The notes under the pieces are model-generated. The model did not search any database. It was not told the origin of the DNA and worked only from the letters and a program-made list of their open reading frames with translations. A stretch of DNA of 64,000 bases from Geodermatophilus africanus (GTDB taxonomy: Bacteria; Actinomycetota; Actinomycetes; Mycobacteriales; Geodermatophilaceae), in assembly GCF_900107105.1 (NCBI RefSeq), contig NZ_FNOT01000005.1, positions 290,320 to 354,319 on the forward strand. Reading direction: 5' to 3'. Both the position numbers and the translations under genes were made by a program. Positions 25,281 through 35,508 of the stretch are shown one piece after another. Numbering within the stretch: the first letter of the stretch is position 1; the number at the start of each line of letters is the position of its first letter.

Positions 25281-26503
25281 TGCGCATCGGCCTGGTCTGC
25301 CCCTACCAGTGGGACGTCCCCGGCGGCGTGCAGTACCACGTGCGCGACCTGGCCGAGACGCTGCGCGGGCTGGGCCACCACGTCGAGGTGCTCGCCCCCG
25401 CCGAGCGCGAGGAGTCGCTGCCCGACGCGCACGCGACGTGGGCCGGGCGTGCCGTGCCCGTCCCGTACAACGGCTCGATGGCCAGCGTGCAGTTCGGCCC
25501 GGTCAGTGCCACCCGGGTGCGCCGCTGGCTGCGCGAGGGGCACTTCGACGTCGTCCACGTGCACGACCCCGTGCCGCCGTCGGTCGGCCTGCTGGTCTGC
25601 ATGATGGCGGAGGGCCCGATCGTGGCCACCTTCCACGCCGCCACGACCCGGTCCAAGACCCTGGCCGCGTTCGGCCCGCTCGTGCGGCCCTGGTTGGAGA
25701 AGATTTCCGGGCGGATCGCGGTGTCGGACTTCGCCCGCCGCGTGCAGGTCGAGCACCTCGGCGGCGACGCAGTGATCATTCCCAACGGCGTGCACGTCCG
25801 CGCGTTCGCTGCGGGGCCCTCGCTCCCGGGCCGCAGCCGCGGCGTCGACGGGCCGACCATCGGCTTCCTCGGCCGCTACGACGAGCCGCGCAAGGGGCTG
25901 CCGGTGCTGCTCGAGGCCATGCCCACCGTCGTCCGCCGGCACCCCGGCGCGCAGCTGCTCATCGCCGGCCGCGGCGACCCCGACGCCGTCCGGGAGCTGC
26001 TCGGCGAGGACCTCGCGCCGCACGTGTCGCTGCTCGGCGAGCTCAGCGAGGCGGAGAAGGGGGCCTTCCTGCGGTCGGTCGACGTGTACTGCGCGCCGAA
26101 CCTGCTGGGGGAGTCCTTCGGCATCGTGCTCATCGAGGCCCTCGCCGCCGGGGCGCCGGTCGTCGCCAGCGACCTCGACGCCTTCGCCGCGGTGCTCGAG
26201 GACGGCGCCGCCGGCGTCCTGGTCCGCCGCGGCGACGCCCGCGAGCTCGCCCGTGCCCTCTCCGACCTGCTGGCCGACCCCCCGCGCCGCGCGCGGCTGG
26301 CCGCGACCGGCCGCCGGGTGGCCGCGGAGTACGACTGGTCGGTGGTGGCCCGCCGGGTGCTCGCCGTCTACGAGACCGTCGTGCTGCCGGGCAGCGGCGA
26401 GGTGACCGCGTCCGACGACGACGACGAGCGGCTGGCCGGCCTCGCCACCGGCCCGGGTGACCCGCCGTCCTGGTCGGCCCTGCGGCGGTGGGTGCAGCGC
26501 TAG
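25280..26503 (+). CDS. pimA: phosphatidylinositol alpha-mannosyltransferase
   Basis: A GT4-family GDP-mannose-dependent glycosyltransferase, 407 aa, that adds the first mannose to phosphatidylinositol. N-terminal YQWDVPGGVQYHVRDLAETL binds the donor phosphates; VVHVHDPVPPSVGLL and VATFHAATTRSK follow. GFLGRYDEPRKGLPVLLEAM, YCAPNLLGESFGIVLIEALA and the EX7E-type segment are typical. It acts at the inner face of the membrane. With pgsA and patA it forms a complete early PIM module. Confidence 0.95.
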   Translation: MRIGLVCPYQWDVPGGVQYHVRDLAETLRGLGHHVEVLAPAEREESLPDAHATWAGRAVPVPYNGSMASVQFGPVSATRVRRWLREGHFDVVHVHDPVPPSVGLLVCMMAEGPIVATFHAATTRSKTLAAFGPLVRPWLEKISGRIAVSDFARRVQVEHLGGDAVIIPNGVHVRAFAAGPSLPGRSRGVDGPTIGFLGRYDEPRKGLPVLLEAMPTVVRRHPGAQLLIAGRGDPDAVRELLGEDLAPHVSLLGELSEAEKGAFLRSVDVYCAPNLLGESFGIVLIEALAAGAPVVASDLDAFAAVLEDGAAGVLVRRGDARELARALSDLLADPPRRARLAATGRRVAAEYDWSVVARRVLAVYETVVLPGSGEVTASDDDDERLAGLATGPGDPPSWSALRRWVQR

Positions 26504-26506
26504 CCT
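26501..26506 (+). promoter_or_regulatory. -10 hexamer of the LemA-like gene (leaderless)
   Basis: TAGCCT, overlapping the pimA stop codon and 8 nt before the next GTG. Confidence 0.35.
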
Positions 26507-26514
26507 GACCCGTC

Positions 26515-27066
26515 GTGACCCCCGACGTCTGGCTGCTGCTCACCGCCGCCGTCGTCGTCCTGCTGCTGGCCGCCTGGGTGGCGTGGACGCTCACCCGGCT
26601 GCGCCGCCTGGAGGCCCGGGTCGGGCGGGCCTGGACAGCCCTGGACACCCAGTTGACGCGGCGCGCGGCCCTCGCCGCCGAGCTCGCCCGCGAGCACGCC
26701 GGCGCGGTGGGGGAGGAGCGGGCCGCCCGGCTGGCGGCGTGCGCCCGGGAGGTCCGCGCGCCGCGGTCCGGCGACCGCGAGCACGCGGAGAACGCGCTCG
26801 GCCGCGAGCTGCGCGAGCTGCCCGCCGACCTGCCCGGCGTGCCGGCCGCACTGCGGGCCGACCTCGACGGGACGGCGACCCGGATCGGCCTGGCCCGCCG
26901 CTTCTACAACGACGCCGTCCGGGACACCGCCGCGCTGCGCACCCGCCGGCTGCCCAGCCTGCTGCGGCTGCACGCGTCCCGGCCGGTGCCCCGGTTCTTC
27001 GACATCGAGGACGACCTGCGCGAGGTCACCGGCAGCGCCGCCGGGGGCGGCCGGGCGCGCCCGTAG
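26515..27066 (+). CDS. LemA-like membrane protein
   Basis: A 183-aa protein with one N-terminal transmembrane helix (residues about 5-24) and a soluble helical domain. The stretch [20 protein letters not shown] and later [15 protein letters not shown] match LemA-family consensus blocks. The function of LemA proteins is unclear. An 11-nt gap separates it from pimA. The PIM operon may extend into it, or it may start its own leaderless transcript. Confidence 0.7.
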   Translation: MTPDVWLLLTAAVVVLLLAAWVAWTLTRLRRLEARVGRAWTALDTQLTRRAALAAELAREHAGAVGEERAARLAACAREVRAPRSGDREHAENALGRELRELPADLPGVPAALRADLDGTATRIGLARRFYNDAVRDTAALRTRRLPSLLRLHASRPVPRFFDIEDDLREVTGSAAGGGRARP

Positions 27067-27109
27067 CATCAGGGGCGACCCTCCCGACGTCCGAGACCGA
27101 GGCAGTCCC

Positions 27110-28033
27110 GTGGCAGAGCACAGCGCGACCCCCCTCAGCACCACCGGCACCAGCACCACCGGGACCATGGCCGTCAAGCGCGGCATGGCCGAGCAGCTCA
27201 AGGGGGGCGTCATCATGGACGTCGTCACCCCGGAGCAGGCCCGCGTCGCCGAGGACGCCGGCGCGGTCGCCGTCATGGCTCTCGAGCGGGTGCCCGCCGA
27301 CATCCGCGCCCAGGGCGGCATCGCGCGGATGAGCGACCCCGACATGATCGACGGGATCATCGAGGCGGTCTCGATCCCGGTGATGGCCAAGGCCCGCATC
27401 GGCCACTTCGTCGAGGCGCAGGTGCTGCAGAGCCTCGGGGTCGACTACATCGACGAGTCCGAGGTGCTCACCCCGGCCGACGAGGCGCACCACATCGCCA
27501 AGAGCGCGTTCACCGTGCCGTTCGTCTGCGGCGCCACCGACCTGGGCGAGGCGCTGCGGCGGATCGCCGAGGGCGCGGCGATGATCCGCTCCAAGGGCGA
27601 GGCCGGGACCGGCAACGTCGTCGAGGCCACCCGCCACATGCGGGCCATCCGCGCCGGGATCCGCCGGCTGGGCACGCTCGACGAGACCGAGCTGTTCGTC
27701 GCCGCCAAGGAGCTGCGCGCCCCGTACGACCTGGTCGCCGAGGTGGCCCGGCTGGGGAAGCTGCCGGTCGTGCTCTTCACCGCCGGCGGCATCGCCACCC
27801 CCGCGGACGCCGCGATGATGATGCAGCTGGGTGCCGAGGGCGTGTTCGTCGGCTCGGGCATCTTCAAGTCCGGCGACCCGGCGCAGCGCGCCGCGGCGAT
27901 CGTGCAGGCGACCACCTTCCACGACGACCCCGACGTGATCGCCAAGGTCTCCCGCGGGCTCGGCGAGCCGATGGTCGGCATCAACGTCGCCACCCTGCCG
28001 GAGAGCGAGCGGTACGCCACCCGCGGCTGGTGA
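27110..28033 (+). CDS. pdxS: pyridoxal 5'-phosphate synthase subunit PdxS
   Basis: The synthase subunit that makes PLP from ribose 5-phosphate, glyceraldehyde 3-phosphate and ammonia supplied by PdxT; 307 aa TIM barrel. [20 protein letters not shown] starts the core, the catalytic lysine is in [27 protein letters not shown] is typical, and the phosphate-binding [19 protein letters not shown] is intact. A Thr/Ser-rich N-terminal extension of about 20 residues precedes it. A TAGCAT hexamer at 27064-27069 is a likely -10. Confidence 0.96.
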   Translation: MAEHSATPLSTTGTSTTGTMAVKRGMAEQLKGGVIMDVVTPEQARVAEDAGAVAVMALERVPADIRAQGGIARMSDPDMIDGIIEAVSIPVMAKARIGHFVEAQVLQSLGVDYIDESEVLTPADEAHHIAKSAFTVPFVCGATDLGEALRRIAEGAAMIRSKGEAGTGNVVEATRHMRAIRAGIRRLGTLDETELFVAAKELRAPYDLVAEVARLGKLPVVLFTAGGIATPADAAMMMQLGAEGVFVGSGIFKSGDPAQRAAAIVQATTFHDDPDVIAKVSRGLGEPMVGINVATLPESERYATRGW

Positions 28034-28037
28034 GTCC

Positions 28038-29153
28038 GTGACGGCGCAGCGGGACGAGGTCGATCGCGTCGCCGCACGCCCGTCGCGGGAGACCGCCGGC
28101 GGACGGCGGATCGGCGGCCTCGACGTCGCCCGCGGCCTCGCCGTCCTGGGGATGTTCGGCGCGCACCTGGGCGACACCGGCCAGCTGGGCTGGGACCCGG
28201 CCACCTGGCGGGCACTGGTCGACGGCCGGTCGTCGATCCTCTTCGCCACGCTGGCCGGGGTCTCCATCGCGCTGATCTCGGGCGGTCGCACCCCGTACGC
28301 CGGCCGCGAGCTGGCCCGGGCGCGCACCCGCGTGCTGGTCCGCGCGGCGTGGGTCTTCGCGATCGGCGGCGTCCTGGAGCTGCTCGACACCTTCGTCGCG
28401 GTGATCCTCGGCGTCTACGCGGTGCTCTTCGTCCTGGCGCTGCCCTTCCTGCGCTGGCCGCCCGCGCGGCTGCTGCTCGCCGCCGGCGTCGTCGCCCTGG
28501 CCGCGCCGCCGCTCACCCTCGCGGTCGGGCAGTACGCCACGGCGCGCGACGAGGAGGGCGGCGCCTTCGCCTTCCTGCTGGTCACCGGCTACTACCCGGC
28601 CGCGGTCTGGCTGGCGTTCGTGCTGGTCGGGCTCGCGGTCGGCCGGCTGGACCTGGGAGCGGCCCGGGTGCGGGCGGGCCTGCTCGCCGGCGGGACCGGC
28701 GCCGCGGTGCTGGGCTACCTCGGCGGCTGGCTGAGCACCCGGCAGCTGGCGCCGGGGCAGGACCTGGACGGGATTGAGGCCGGCTTCGGTGCCTCCGGCG
28801 ACTGGGACGCGGTCTGGTTCGCGGGCGCGCAGCCGCACACGTCGACGACGTTCGAGGTGGTCGGCTCCGGCGGGGTCGCGGTCGCCGTGATCGGGGCGTG
28901 CCTGGTGGTCGCCGACCTGCTGCCCCGGCTGACGTACCCGCTGGCCTCGGTGGGCGCCCTGGCGCTGTCGGTCTACACCGCGCAGCTGGTGGCCATCCGG
29001 CTGTTGGAGGTCGACTCCTCCGACGACTGGGGCACCTGGGTGCGCTTCACGCTCACCGCCCTGCTGCTGGCGTCGGTGTGGCGCTGGCGGCTGGGCCGGG
29101 GACCGCTGGAGCGGCTGCTGACCTGGAGTTCGCAGCGGGCGGCCGGGCCGTAG
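28038..29153 (+). CDS. DUF418/acyltransferase-3-like multi-pass membrane protein
   Basis: A 371-aa integral membrane protein with about ten hydrophobic segments. The opening [20 protein letters not shown] is the hallmark of heparan-alpha-glucosaminide N-acetyltransferase-like and DUF418 proteins, and [16 protein letters not shown] lies near the C-terminus. It may acylate envelope sugars, but no substrate can be named. It sits between pdxS and pdxT. A 3-codon micro-ORF (VSP) at 28030-28041 bridges the pdxS stop and its GTG. Confidence 0.75.
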   Translation: MTAQRDEVDRVAARPSRETAGGRRIGGLDVARGLAVLGMFGAHLGDTGQLGWDPATWRALVDGRSSILFATLAGVSIALISGGRTPYAGRELARARTRVLVRAAWVFAIGGVLELLDTFVAVILGVYAVLFVLALPFLRWPPARLLLAAGVVALAAPPLTLAVGQYATARDEEGGAFAFLLVTGYYPAAVWLAFVLVGLAVGRLDLGAARVRAGLLAGGTGAAVLGYLGGWLSTRQLAPGQDLDGIEAGFGASGDWDAVWFAGAQPHTSTTFEVVGSGGVAVAVIGACLVVADLLPRLTYPLASVGALALSVYTAQLVAIRLLEVDSSDDWGTWVRFTLTALLLASVWRWRLGRGPLERLLTWSSQRAAGP

Positions 29154-29156
29154 CCT
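29151..29156 (+). promoter_or_regulatory. -10 hexamer of pdxT (leaderless)
   Basis: TAGCCT overlaps the stop codon of the preceding gene and lies 8 nt before the pdxT GTG, which lacks a Shine-Dalgarno sequence. Confidence 0.4.
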
Positions 29157-29164
29157 GGTACCTC

Positions 29165-29818
29165 GTGTCCCGGACCCCCGTCGTCGGTGTGCTGGCCCTG
29201 CAGGGCGACGTCCGGGAGCACCTCGCGACGCTGCGGGAGCTGGGCGCCGAGGCGGTGACGGTCCGCCGTCCCGAGGAGCTGGCCGCGGTCGACGCGCTCG
29301 TCGTCCCCGGTGGGGAGTCGACCACCATGGCCAGGCTGACCGCCCGGTTCGGCCTGCTCGAGCCGCTGCGCGCGGCGGTGGCCGCGGGCCTGCCGGTCTA
29401 CGGTTCCTGCGCCGGGATGATCGTGCTGGCCGACCGGCTGCTGGACGCCCCGCCGGACCAGGTCACCGTCGGCGGGCTGGACGTGACCGTGCGCCGCAAC
29501 GCCTTCGGCCGGCAGGTGGACTCCTTCGAGTCGCGGGTCGAGGTCGACGGCGTGGCCGGCGGCCCGGTGCACGCCGTCTTCATCCGGGCACCGTGGGTGG
29601 AGCAGGCGGGGGAGGGGGTGCAGGTCCTCGGCCGGGTCGTGGGCGGACCGGCCGACGGTAGGATCGTCGCGGTCCGCCAGGGAAACCTGGTGGCCACCAG
29701 CTTTCACCCCGAACTGACCGGGGACCGCCGGGTGCACGCGCTGTTCGTCGACATCGTCCGCCGTCACCTGGCCGAGCAGGCCGGCGTGGACGCCGGGAAC
29801 GGGAGGGGCACTTCGTGA
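29165..29818 (+). CDS. pdxT: pyridoxal 5'-phosphate synthase glutaminase subunit PdxT
   Basis: A class I glutamine amidotransferase, 217 aa, that supplies ammonia to Pdx[21 protein letters not shown] is the family N-terminus and [13 protein letters not shown] forms the oxyanion strand. The nucleophile is the Cys in [12 protein letters not shown], and the His/Glu dyad lies in [22 protein letters not shown] is diagnostic of PdxT. Its stop overlaps the first of two tandem micro-ORF units that lead to yebC. Confidence 0.95.
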   Translation: MSRTPVVGVLALQGDVREHLATLRELGAEAVTVRRPEELAAVDALVVPGGESTTMARLTARFGLLEPLRAAVAAGLPVYGSCAGMIVLADRLLDAPPDQVTVGGLDVTVRRNAFGRQVDSFESRVEVDGVAGGPVHAVFIRAPWVEQAGEGVQVLGRVVGGPADGRIVAVRQGNLVATSFHPELTGDRRVHALFVDIVRRHLAEQAGVDAGNGRGTS

Positions 29819-29898
29819 GCGAGCCTGCGAGCTCAGCGGCGAGCACGGCAGCGGGGCCGCGAACGCGGCCGACGAGCGCCAGCGAGGAGGACTCGTGA
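29815..29898 (+). CDS. micro-ORF 1, 27 aa (coupling ORF)
   Basis: GTG overlaps the pdxT stop (GTGA) and the TGA overlaps the next GTG. The predicted peptide is Ala/Ser/Thr/Pro-rich ([17 protein letters not shown] start) and probably has no function of its own. Translation through it would deliver ribosomes to the next start. Confidence 0.3.
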   Translation: MSEPASSAASTAAGPRTRPTSASEEDS

Positions 29899-29974
29899 GC
29901 GAGCTCGCGAGCTCACCGGCGAGCACGGCAGCGGGGCCGCGAACGCGGCCGACGAGCGCCAGCGAGGAGGACTC
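29815..29974 (+). repeat. tandem 80-bp repeat (two units) between pdxT and yebC
   Basis: Units 29815-29894 and 29895-29974 are identical except at three bases. Each begins GTGAGCGAG, holds a perfect hairpin GGCCGCG-AA-CGCGGCC (29855-29870 and 29935-29950) and ends with the Shine-Dalgarno AGGAGG followed by ACTC. The next period starts exactly with the yebC GTGAGCGA. Confidence 0.95.

Positions 29975-29978
<4 letters not shown>
29895..29978 (+). CDS. micro-ORF 2, 27 aa (coupling ORF)
   Basis: Near-identical copy of micro-ORF 1. Its TGA overlaps the yebC GTG, and its codons include the yebC Shine-Dalgarno AGGAGG. Confidence 0.3.
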
Positions 29979-30727
<749 letters not shown>

Positions 30728-30833
30728 AGGACCACCCTTCCCCCACGCCTCGCGAGCTCGGCGCGGGTCTCTGAACGGTGGCCGTTCCAGCGACTCACCG
30801 GGCTCGCGGCGGGCCCCTGCAAGGGGGCTGTCC
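30728..30833 (+). repeat. GGACCC-family intergenic palindrome (copy E, compound)
   Basis: It starts right after the yebC stop: AGGACCACCCTTC, core CCACGCCTCGCGAGCTCGGCG, then GAACGGTGGCC with GTTCCAG. A second partial unit (GGGCTCGCGGCGGGCCCCTGC) follows, so it looks like two nested or truncated copies. Confidence 0.65.
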
Positions 30834-30931
30834 CATCACGTCAGCTGGCGCGGGCGTGTCGTGCCCGGCTGTCGTCCCGGGCGGTTAGCGTGGGTCGAAC
30901 ACCAGTTCGGCTGACATCAGGAGGCGCCTCC

Positions 30932-31498
30932 ATGCGGGTGCTGGGCATCGACCCGGGCCTCACCCGGTGCGGGTGGGGAGTGGTCGACGGGCGCCCCGGC
31001 GCGCGGCCGGTCGCCGTCGGCGTGGGGGTCGTGCGCACCGCCGCGGAGCTCGACCTGGAGCTGCGGCTGCTCGAGCTGCACACCGCCGTCACCGCGCTGC
31101 TGCGGGAGCACCGGCCCGACGTCGTCGCGATCGAGCGGGTCTTCACCCAGAACAACAAGGGCACCGCCACGGGGACGGCGCAGGCCGCGGGCGTGGCGGC
31201 GCTGGCCGCGGCGCAGGCCGACCGGCCGGTCGCCTGGCACACGCCCAGCGAGGTCAAGGCCGCCATCTCCGGCAGCGGCCGCGCGGACAAGGAGCAGGTC
31301 ACCCTCATGGTCACCCGGGTGCTGGGGCTCACGGCGGCCCCCAAGCCGGCCGACGCCGCCGACGCGCTGGCGCTGGCGGTCTGCCACGCCTGGCGCGGGC
31401 CGGCGCAGCAGCGGCTCAGGGTGGCCGCCCTGGCCGGCGGGATCGGCGCCCCGGTGGTGCAGCGGACGCTGCCGCGCTGGCAGGGGTTGTCGAAGTGA
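30932..31498 (+). CDS. ruvC: crossover junction endonuclease RuvC
   Basis: Holliday junction resolvase, 188 aa. Catalytic acidic residues lie in [12 protein letters not shown] (D7), IERVF and the C-terminal [15 protein letters not shown]. The loop [14 protein letters not shown] is typical. ATG start with AGGAGG 7 nt upstream; a TAGCGT hexamer lies at 30886-30891. First gene of ruvCAB. Confidence 0.95.
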   Translation: MRVLGIDPGLTRCGWGVVDGRPGARPVAVGVGVVRTAAELDLELRLLELHTAVTALLREHRPDVVAIERVFTQNNKGTATGTAQAAGVAALAAAQADRPVAWHTPSEVKAAISGSGRADKEQVTLMVTRVLGLTAAPKPADAADALALAVCHAWRGPAQQRLRVAALAGGIGAPVVQRTLPRWQGLSK

Positions 31499-32136
31499 TC
31501 GCGTCGGTCGACGGCCGGGTCGCCGCGGTGTCCCCCGACGGCGCGGTGGTCGAGGTCGGCGGCATCGGCCTGGCGGTGCAGTGCACGCCGGGCACCATCG
31601 CCCGGCTGCAGGTGGGGGAGAGCGCCCGGCTGGCGACCAGCCTGGTGGTCCGCGAGGACTCGCTCACCCTCTACGGCTTCGCCGACGACGACGAGCGCCA
31701 GCTGTTCGAGCTGCTGCAGACGGCCAACGGCGTGGGGCCGCGGCTGGCGCAGGCGGTGCTGGCCATCCACCCGCCTCGCGAGGTGCGCCGCGCGGTGTCG
31801 ATGGCCGACGTCAAGGCGCTCATGCAAGTGCCGGGCATCGGCAAGAAGGGCGCCGAGCGGCTGATCCTCGAGTTGCGCGACCGGCTCGGTGCGACCACGA
31901 CCGACACCCAGCTCGACGGCGTGGTGGCGCCCGCCGGCCTGCCGGGCGTGACCCCCGTCGCGCCGTGGCGTGACCAGTTGACCTCGGCCCTGGTGGGCCT
32001 GGGCTGGACGGCCAAGGAGGCCGACGCGGCGATCGTCCAGCTCGCCCCGCTGGCCGACGAGCAGGTCACCGCCTCGGGCTCGGTCGAGGTCGCCGTCCTG
32101 CTGCGCCAGGCGCTGCGCATGCTGGGGCGGTCGTGA
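31495..32136 (+). CDS. ruvA: Holliday junction branch migration protein RuvA
   Basis: RuvA binds the four-way junction and loads RuvB; 213 aa. Domain I is an OB-fold ([20 protein letters not shown]), domain II has two helix-hairpin-helix motifs ([17 protein letters not shown] and [18 protein letters not shown]), and domain III is at the C-terminus ([15 protein letters not shown]). GTGA overlap with ruvC. Confidence 0.95.
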   Translation: MIASVDGRVAAVSPDGAVVEVGGIGLAVQCTPGTIARLQVGESARLATSLVVREDSLTLYGFADDDERQLFELLQTANGVGPRLAQAVLAIHPPREVRRAVSMADVKALMQVPGIGKKGAERLILELRDRLGATTTDTQLDGVVAPAGLPGVTPVAPWRDQLTSALVGLGWTAKEADAAIVQLAPLADEQVTASGSVEVAVLLRQALRMLGRS

Positions 32137-32192
32137 GCGGCTCCGTGACCGTGCCGGCCCCGTCGGCCGCGAGTGACCAGGTGACGCGGTGA
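32133..32192 (+). CDS. micro-ORF between ruvA and ruvB, 19 aa
   Basis: GTG overlaps the ruvA stop and the TGA overlaps the ruvB GTG, with no stop between. It encodes [19 protein letters not shown]. Its first bases GTGAGCGGCTCC resemble the ruvB start GTGAGCGGCCCC. Probably a coupling ORF. Confidence 0.3.
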   Translation: MSGSVTVPAPSAASDQVTR

Positions 32193-33313
32193 GCGGCCCC
32201 TTCGACCGCGGGCTGTCCGCCGAGCCCGCGGAGGGCCTCGCCCGCGACGTCCCGGTGTCGGCGGGGGCCGGTGACGAGGAGCGGGTCGTCGAGTCGGCGC
32301 TGCGGCCGCACTCGCTGACCGACTTCATCGGCCAGCCCAAGGTGGCCCGCCAGCTGGAGCTCGTCCTCGAGGGCGCCAAGCGGCGCGGCCGCCCGCCGGA
32401 CCACGTGCTGCTCTCCGGCCCGCCCGGGCTGGGCAAGACCAGCCTCGCCCTGATCATCGGTTCCGAGCTGGGGACGGCGGTGAAGATCACCAGCGGCCCG
32501 GCGATCGAGCGCTCCGGCGACCTGGCCGCGATGCTGTCCAACCTCGCGCCCGGCGACGTGCTGTTCATCGACGAGATCCACCGGATCGCCCGGCCGGCCG
32601 AGGAACTGCTCTACATGGCGATGGAGGACTTCCGGGTCGACGTCGTCGTCGGCAAGGGGCCCGGGGCCACCGCCATCCCGCTGGAGATCAACCCGTTCAC
32701 GCTGGTCGGCGCGACCACCCGCGCCGGCCTGCTCACCGGGCCGCTGCGCGACCGGTTCGGCTTCGTCGGCCAGATGGAGTTCTACGAGCCGGCCGAGCTC
32801 GAGCGCGTGCTGGCCCGCAGTGCCGCGCTGCTGGGCGTCGAGCTCACCGCGGACGGCTCGGCCGAGATCGCCGGCCGGTCCCGGGGCACCCCGCGCATCG
32901 CCAACCGGCTGCTGCGCCGGGTCCGCGACTACGCCGAGGTCCGCGCCGACGGGCGGGTGACCCGCGCGGTCGCCGAGGCCGCGCTCGCCCTCTACGACGT
33001 CGACCACCTCGGCCTGGACCGGCTCGACCGCGCCGTCCTGGAGGCGCTGGTGATGCGCTTCGGTGGGGGGCCGGTCGGCGTCGCGACGATGGCCGTGGCG
33101 GTGGGGGAGGAGCCGCACACCGTGGAGGAGGTGTGCGAGCCGTTCCTCGTCCGCGCCGGCCTGCTCGCCCGCACCCCGCGCGGCCGGGTGGCCACCGAGG
33201 CGGCCTGGCAGCACCTCGGTCAGCCGCTGCCGCGCGGTGGCGTCCCCCTCGGTCGGGTCACAGCCGACCCACAGGCCCCGGGGTCGTCGTCAGAGACGCT
33301 GTTCGACGCATAG
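32189..33313 (+). CDS. ruvB: Holliday junction branch migration ATPase RuvB
   Basis: AAA+ motor of the RuvAB complex, 374 aa. Walker A is [11 protein letters not shown], Walker B is LFIDEIHRI, sensor I lies in [19 protein letters not shown], and the C-terminal winged helix holds [15 protein letters not shown] roughly 35-residue C-terminal tail is extra. It is reached from ruvA through a 19-codon micro-ORF rather than by direct overlap. Confidence 0.96.
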   Translation: MSGPFDRGLSAEPAEGLARDVPVSAGAGDEERVVESALRPHSLTDFIGQPKVARQLELVLEGAKRRGRPPDHVLLSGPPGLGKTSLALIIGSELGTAVKITSGPAIERSGDLAAMLSNLAPGDVLFIDEIHRIARPAEELLYMAMEDFRVDVVVGKGPGATAIPLEINPFTLVGATTRAGLLTGPLRDRFGFVGQMEFYEPAELERVLARSAALLGVELTADGSAEIAGRSRGTPRIANRLLRRVRDYAEVRADGRVTRAVAEAALALYDVDHLGLDRLDRAVLEALVMRFGGGPVGVATMAVAVGEEPHTVEEVCEPFLVRAGLLARTPRGRVATEAAWQHLGQPLPRGGVPLGRVTADPQAPGSSSETLFDA

Positions 33314-33316
33314 ACT
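33311..33316 (+). promoter_or_regulatory. -10 hexamer upstream of yajC-secDF
   Basis: TAGACT overlaps the ruvB stop and would start a transcript with a leader of about 145 nt before yajC. This is inferred from the hexamer alone. Confidence 0.35.
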
Positions 33317-33469
33317 GCGGAGCGCTGGCGCGCAACTCGTCCGGCGTCGCCCGCGCGCGCTCCGCACGGTCGCCCGGATACCCCGCGCCGCAGCCGACGC
33401 ACCCGAGCGGCCCCGTCCCGGGCCGCACCCACCGCGGCCGGTACGCCGCGGTAGAGAGGCACATCTGTC

Positions 33470-33805
33470 GTGGAGTTGTTCCCGCTCGTCATCCTCGTGC
33501 TGGCCTTCGTGCTGCTCATCGTCGTGCCGGCGCGGCAGCGCAAGAAGATCCAGGAGCAGCAGCGGGCACTGCAGGAGTCGCTGACCCCGGGCATCCCCGT
33601 CCTGACGACGGCGGGCCTGCACGGCACCGTCGCCGCGCTCGGTGAGGGGACCGTCGACCTGGAGATCGCCCCCGGCGTGGTCGTCACCTTCGCCCGGCAG
33701 GCGGTCCTCGAGATCCGCAGGCCGGCGGTGGCCGGCCCGGCCGCCGACGGCACGGTCCTGCCCGGGGACGACGCGGACGGCGGCCCGGCCGACCGCACCC
33801 GCTGA
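33470..33805 (+). CDS. yajC: preprotein translocase subunit YajC
   Basis: A 111-aa membrane protein with one N-terminal helix (MELFPLVILVLAFVLLIVVP) followed by ARQRKKIQEQQRALQESLTP and a small soluble domain (TAGLHGTVAALGEGTVDLEI). YajC associates with SecDF. It lies 14 nt before secD. GTG start. Confidence 0.92.
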   Translation: MELFPLVILVLAFVLLIVVPARQRKKIQEQQRALQESLTPGIPVLTTAGLHGTVAALGEGTVDLEIAPGVVVTFARQAVLEIRRPAVAGPAADGTVLPGDDADGGPADRTR

Positions 33806-33819
33806 CCCGGAGGCGCACC

Positions 33820-35508
33820 GTGGCCCAACGCACGCTCCCGGCGCGCCGGTACTTCGGCGTCTTCCTGCTCGTCGTCGCCGTCCTGTACGGCCTGGTCTTC
33901 CTCACCGGCGACACGCGCACCCCGCAGCTCGGCCTCGACCTGCGCGGCGGGACGACGGTGACCCTCACCGCCGCCACGCCCGACGGCCAGGCCCCCGACC
34001 CGACCGAGCTCGAGCTGGCCCGCCAGATCATCGAGCAGCGGGTCAACGGCCTCGGCGTCGCCGAGGCCGAGGTGGTGACCGAGGGCGACTCGAACATCGT
34101 CATCTCCGTTCCCGGGGACGACGGCGAGCAGGCGCGCGAGCTGGGCCAGACCGCGCAGCTGCGGTTCCGCCCGGTCGTCCAGGGCCCGGAGCCGGCCGCC
34201 CCGGCGGCCGCGGAGACCCCGGCCCCGGGGGAGCCCGCGGCACCCGGCGACCCCGCCGCGCCGAGCGACCCGGCCGCGCCCACCGGAGCCGCGCCGACCG
34301 ACCCCACGGCGCCCACCGACGGCGCCGCGCCGAGCGACCCGGCCGCGCCGTCCGACGGCGCCGTCGCCGACCCCTCGCTGCCCGAGCCCGGCGCCCCGCC
34401 GGTGACGCAGGAGGCGGCCGCGGCGGAGTACGCCACGCTGACCTGCGACCCCGAGGACACCACCCCCGAGATCGACCTGCCCGAGAGCTTCGTCGCCGCG
34501 TGCACCGAGGACGGCTCGGCCAAGTACCTGCTCGGCCCGGCGATCATCGAGGGCACCCAGGTCGCCGACGCGAGCGCCGGCACGCAGCAGGCCACCGGCG
34601 AGTGGGTCGTGCTGCTGGACTTCGAGAGCGACGCCGAGTCCACCTGGGCGGCCTACACCGCGGCCAACGTCGGCAACAACGTGGCCTTCACCCTGGACGG
34701 GCGGGTCATCTCCGCGCCCACCATCCAGGGCGCGATCACGAGCAACCCGACGACGATCACCGGCTCCTTCGACCAGGAGAGCGCCGAGGAGCTGGCCAAC
34801 CAGCTGCGCTACGGCGCGCTGCCGCTGACCTTCACGCAGGCCACCGCGCAGTCGATCTCGACGGAGCTGGGCGCCGAGCAGCTGGAGGCCGGCCTGATCG
34901 CCGGTGCCATCGGCATCGCGCTGGTCTTCGTCTACGCGCTGCTCTACTACCGCCTGCTCGGCCTGGTGATGATCGCGAGCCTGCTGCTGTCGGCGGTCGT
35001 CGTCTACGCCGTCCTGGTTGTGCTCGGCCGCCAGATCGGCTTCACGCTCAGCCTCGCCGGCATCGCCGGGTTCATCGTGTCGCTGGGCATCACCGCGGAC
35101 TCGTTCGTCGTCTACTTCGAGCGCCTCAAGGACGAGATCCGCGAGGGCCGCACGCTGCGCTCGGCGGTGCCGCGGGCATGGGTCCGGGCCCGCCGCACGA
35201 TCCTGTCGGCCGACGCGGTCAGCTTCCTCGCCGCCGCGATCCTCTACGTGCTGGCGATCGGCGACGTGAAGGGTTTCGCGTTCACCCTCGGCATGTCCAC
35301 GGTGCTCGACCTGGTCGTCGTCTTCCTCTTCACCCACCCGCTGATGGCGGTGCTGGCCCGGTACAAGGTGTTCGGCAGCAGCCGCTTCTCCGGCCTGGGC
35401 CGCCACCTCGACCGCGCGCGCGTGACGCCGGAACGCCGTCCCTCCGCCGACCGCGAGCTCGTCGGAGCCGGCACCGGCCGCACCGCGCAGGACAGGAGCG
35501 ACGCATGA
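33820..35508 (+). CDS. secD: protein translocase subunit SecD
   Basis: RND-family subunit that uses the proton gradient to pull secreted proteins across the membrane; 562 aa. First helix at about 10-27, then GLDLRGGTTVTL. A low-complexity Ala/Pro/Asp/Thr insertion fills about residues 122-195 of the periplasmic domain. The C-terminal five helices carry IAGFIVSLGITADSFVVYFE and the DEIREG loop. GTG start with GGAGG upstream. It overlaps secF by ATGA. Confidence 0.95.
   Translation: MAQRTLPARRYFGVFLLVVAVLYGLVFLTGDTRTPQLGLDLRGGTTVTLTAATPDGQAPDPTELELARQIIEQRVNGLGVAEAEVVTEGDSNIVISVPGDDGEQARELGQTAQLRFRPVVQGPEPAAPAAAETPAPGEPAAPGDPAAPSDPAAPTGAAPTDPTAPTDGAAPSDPAAPSDGAVADPSLPEPGAPPVTQEAAAAEYATLTCDPEDTTPEIDLPESFVAACTEDGSAKYLLGPAIIEGTQVADASAGTQQATGEWVVLLDFESDAESTWAAYTAANVGNNVAFTLDGRVISAPTIQGAITSNPTTITGSFDQESAEELANQLRYGALPLTFTQATAQSISTELGAEQLEAGLIAGAIGIALVFVYALLYYRLLGLVMIASLLLSAVVVYAVLVVLGRQIGFTLSLAGIAGFIVSLGITADSFVVYFERLKDEIREGRTLRSAVPRAWVRARRTILSADAVSFLAAAILYVLAIGDVKGFAFTLGMSTVLDLVVVFLFTHPLMAVLARYKVFGSSRFSGLGRHLDRARVTPERRPSADRELVGAGTGRTAQDRSDA
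34180..34400 (+). repeat. low-complexity repeat inside secD
   Basis: Imperfect tandem codon repeats encode units like PAAPSDPAAPTD, APTDPTAPTD and AAPSDPAAPSD. They form a flexible linker in the extracytoplasmic part of SecD. Confidence 0.8.
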
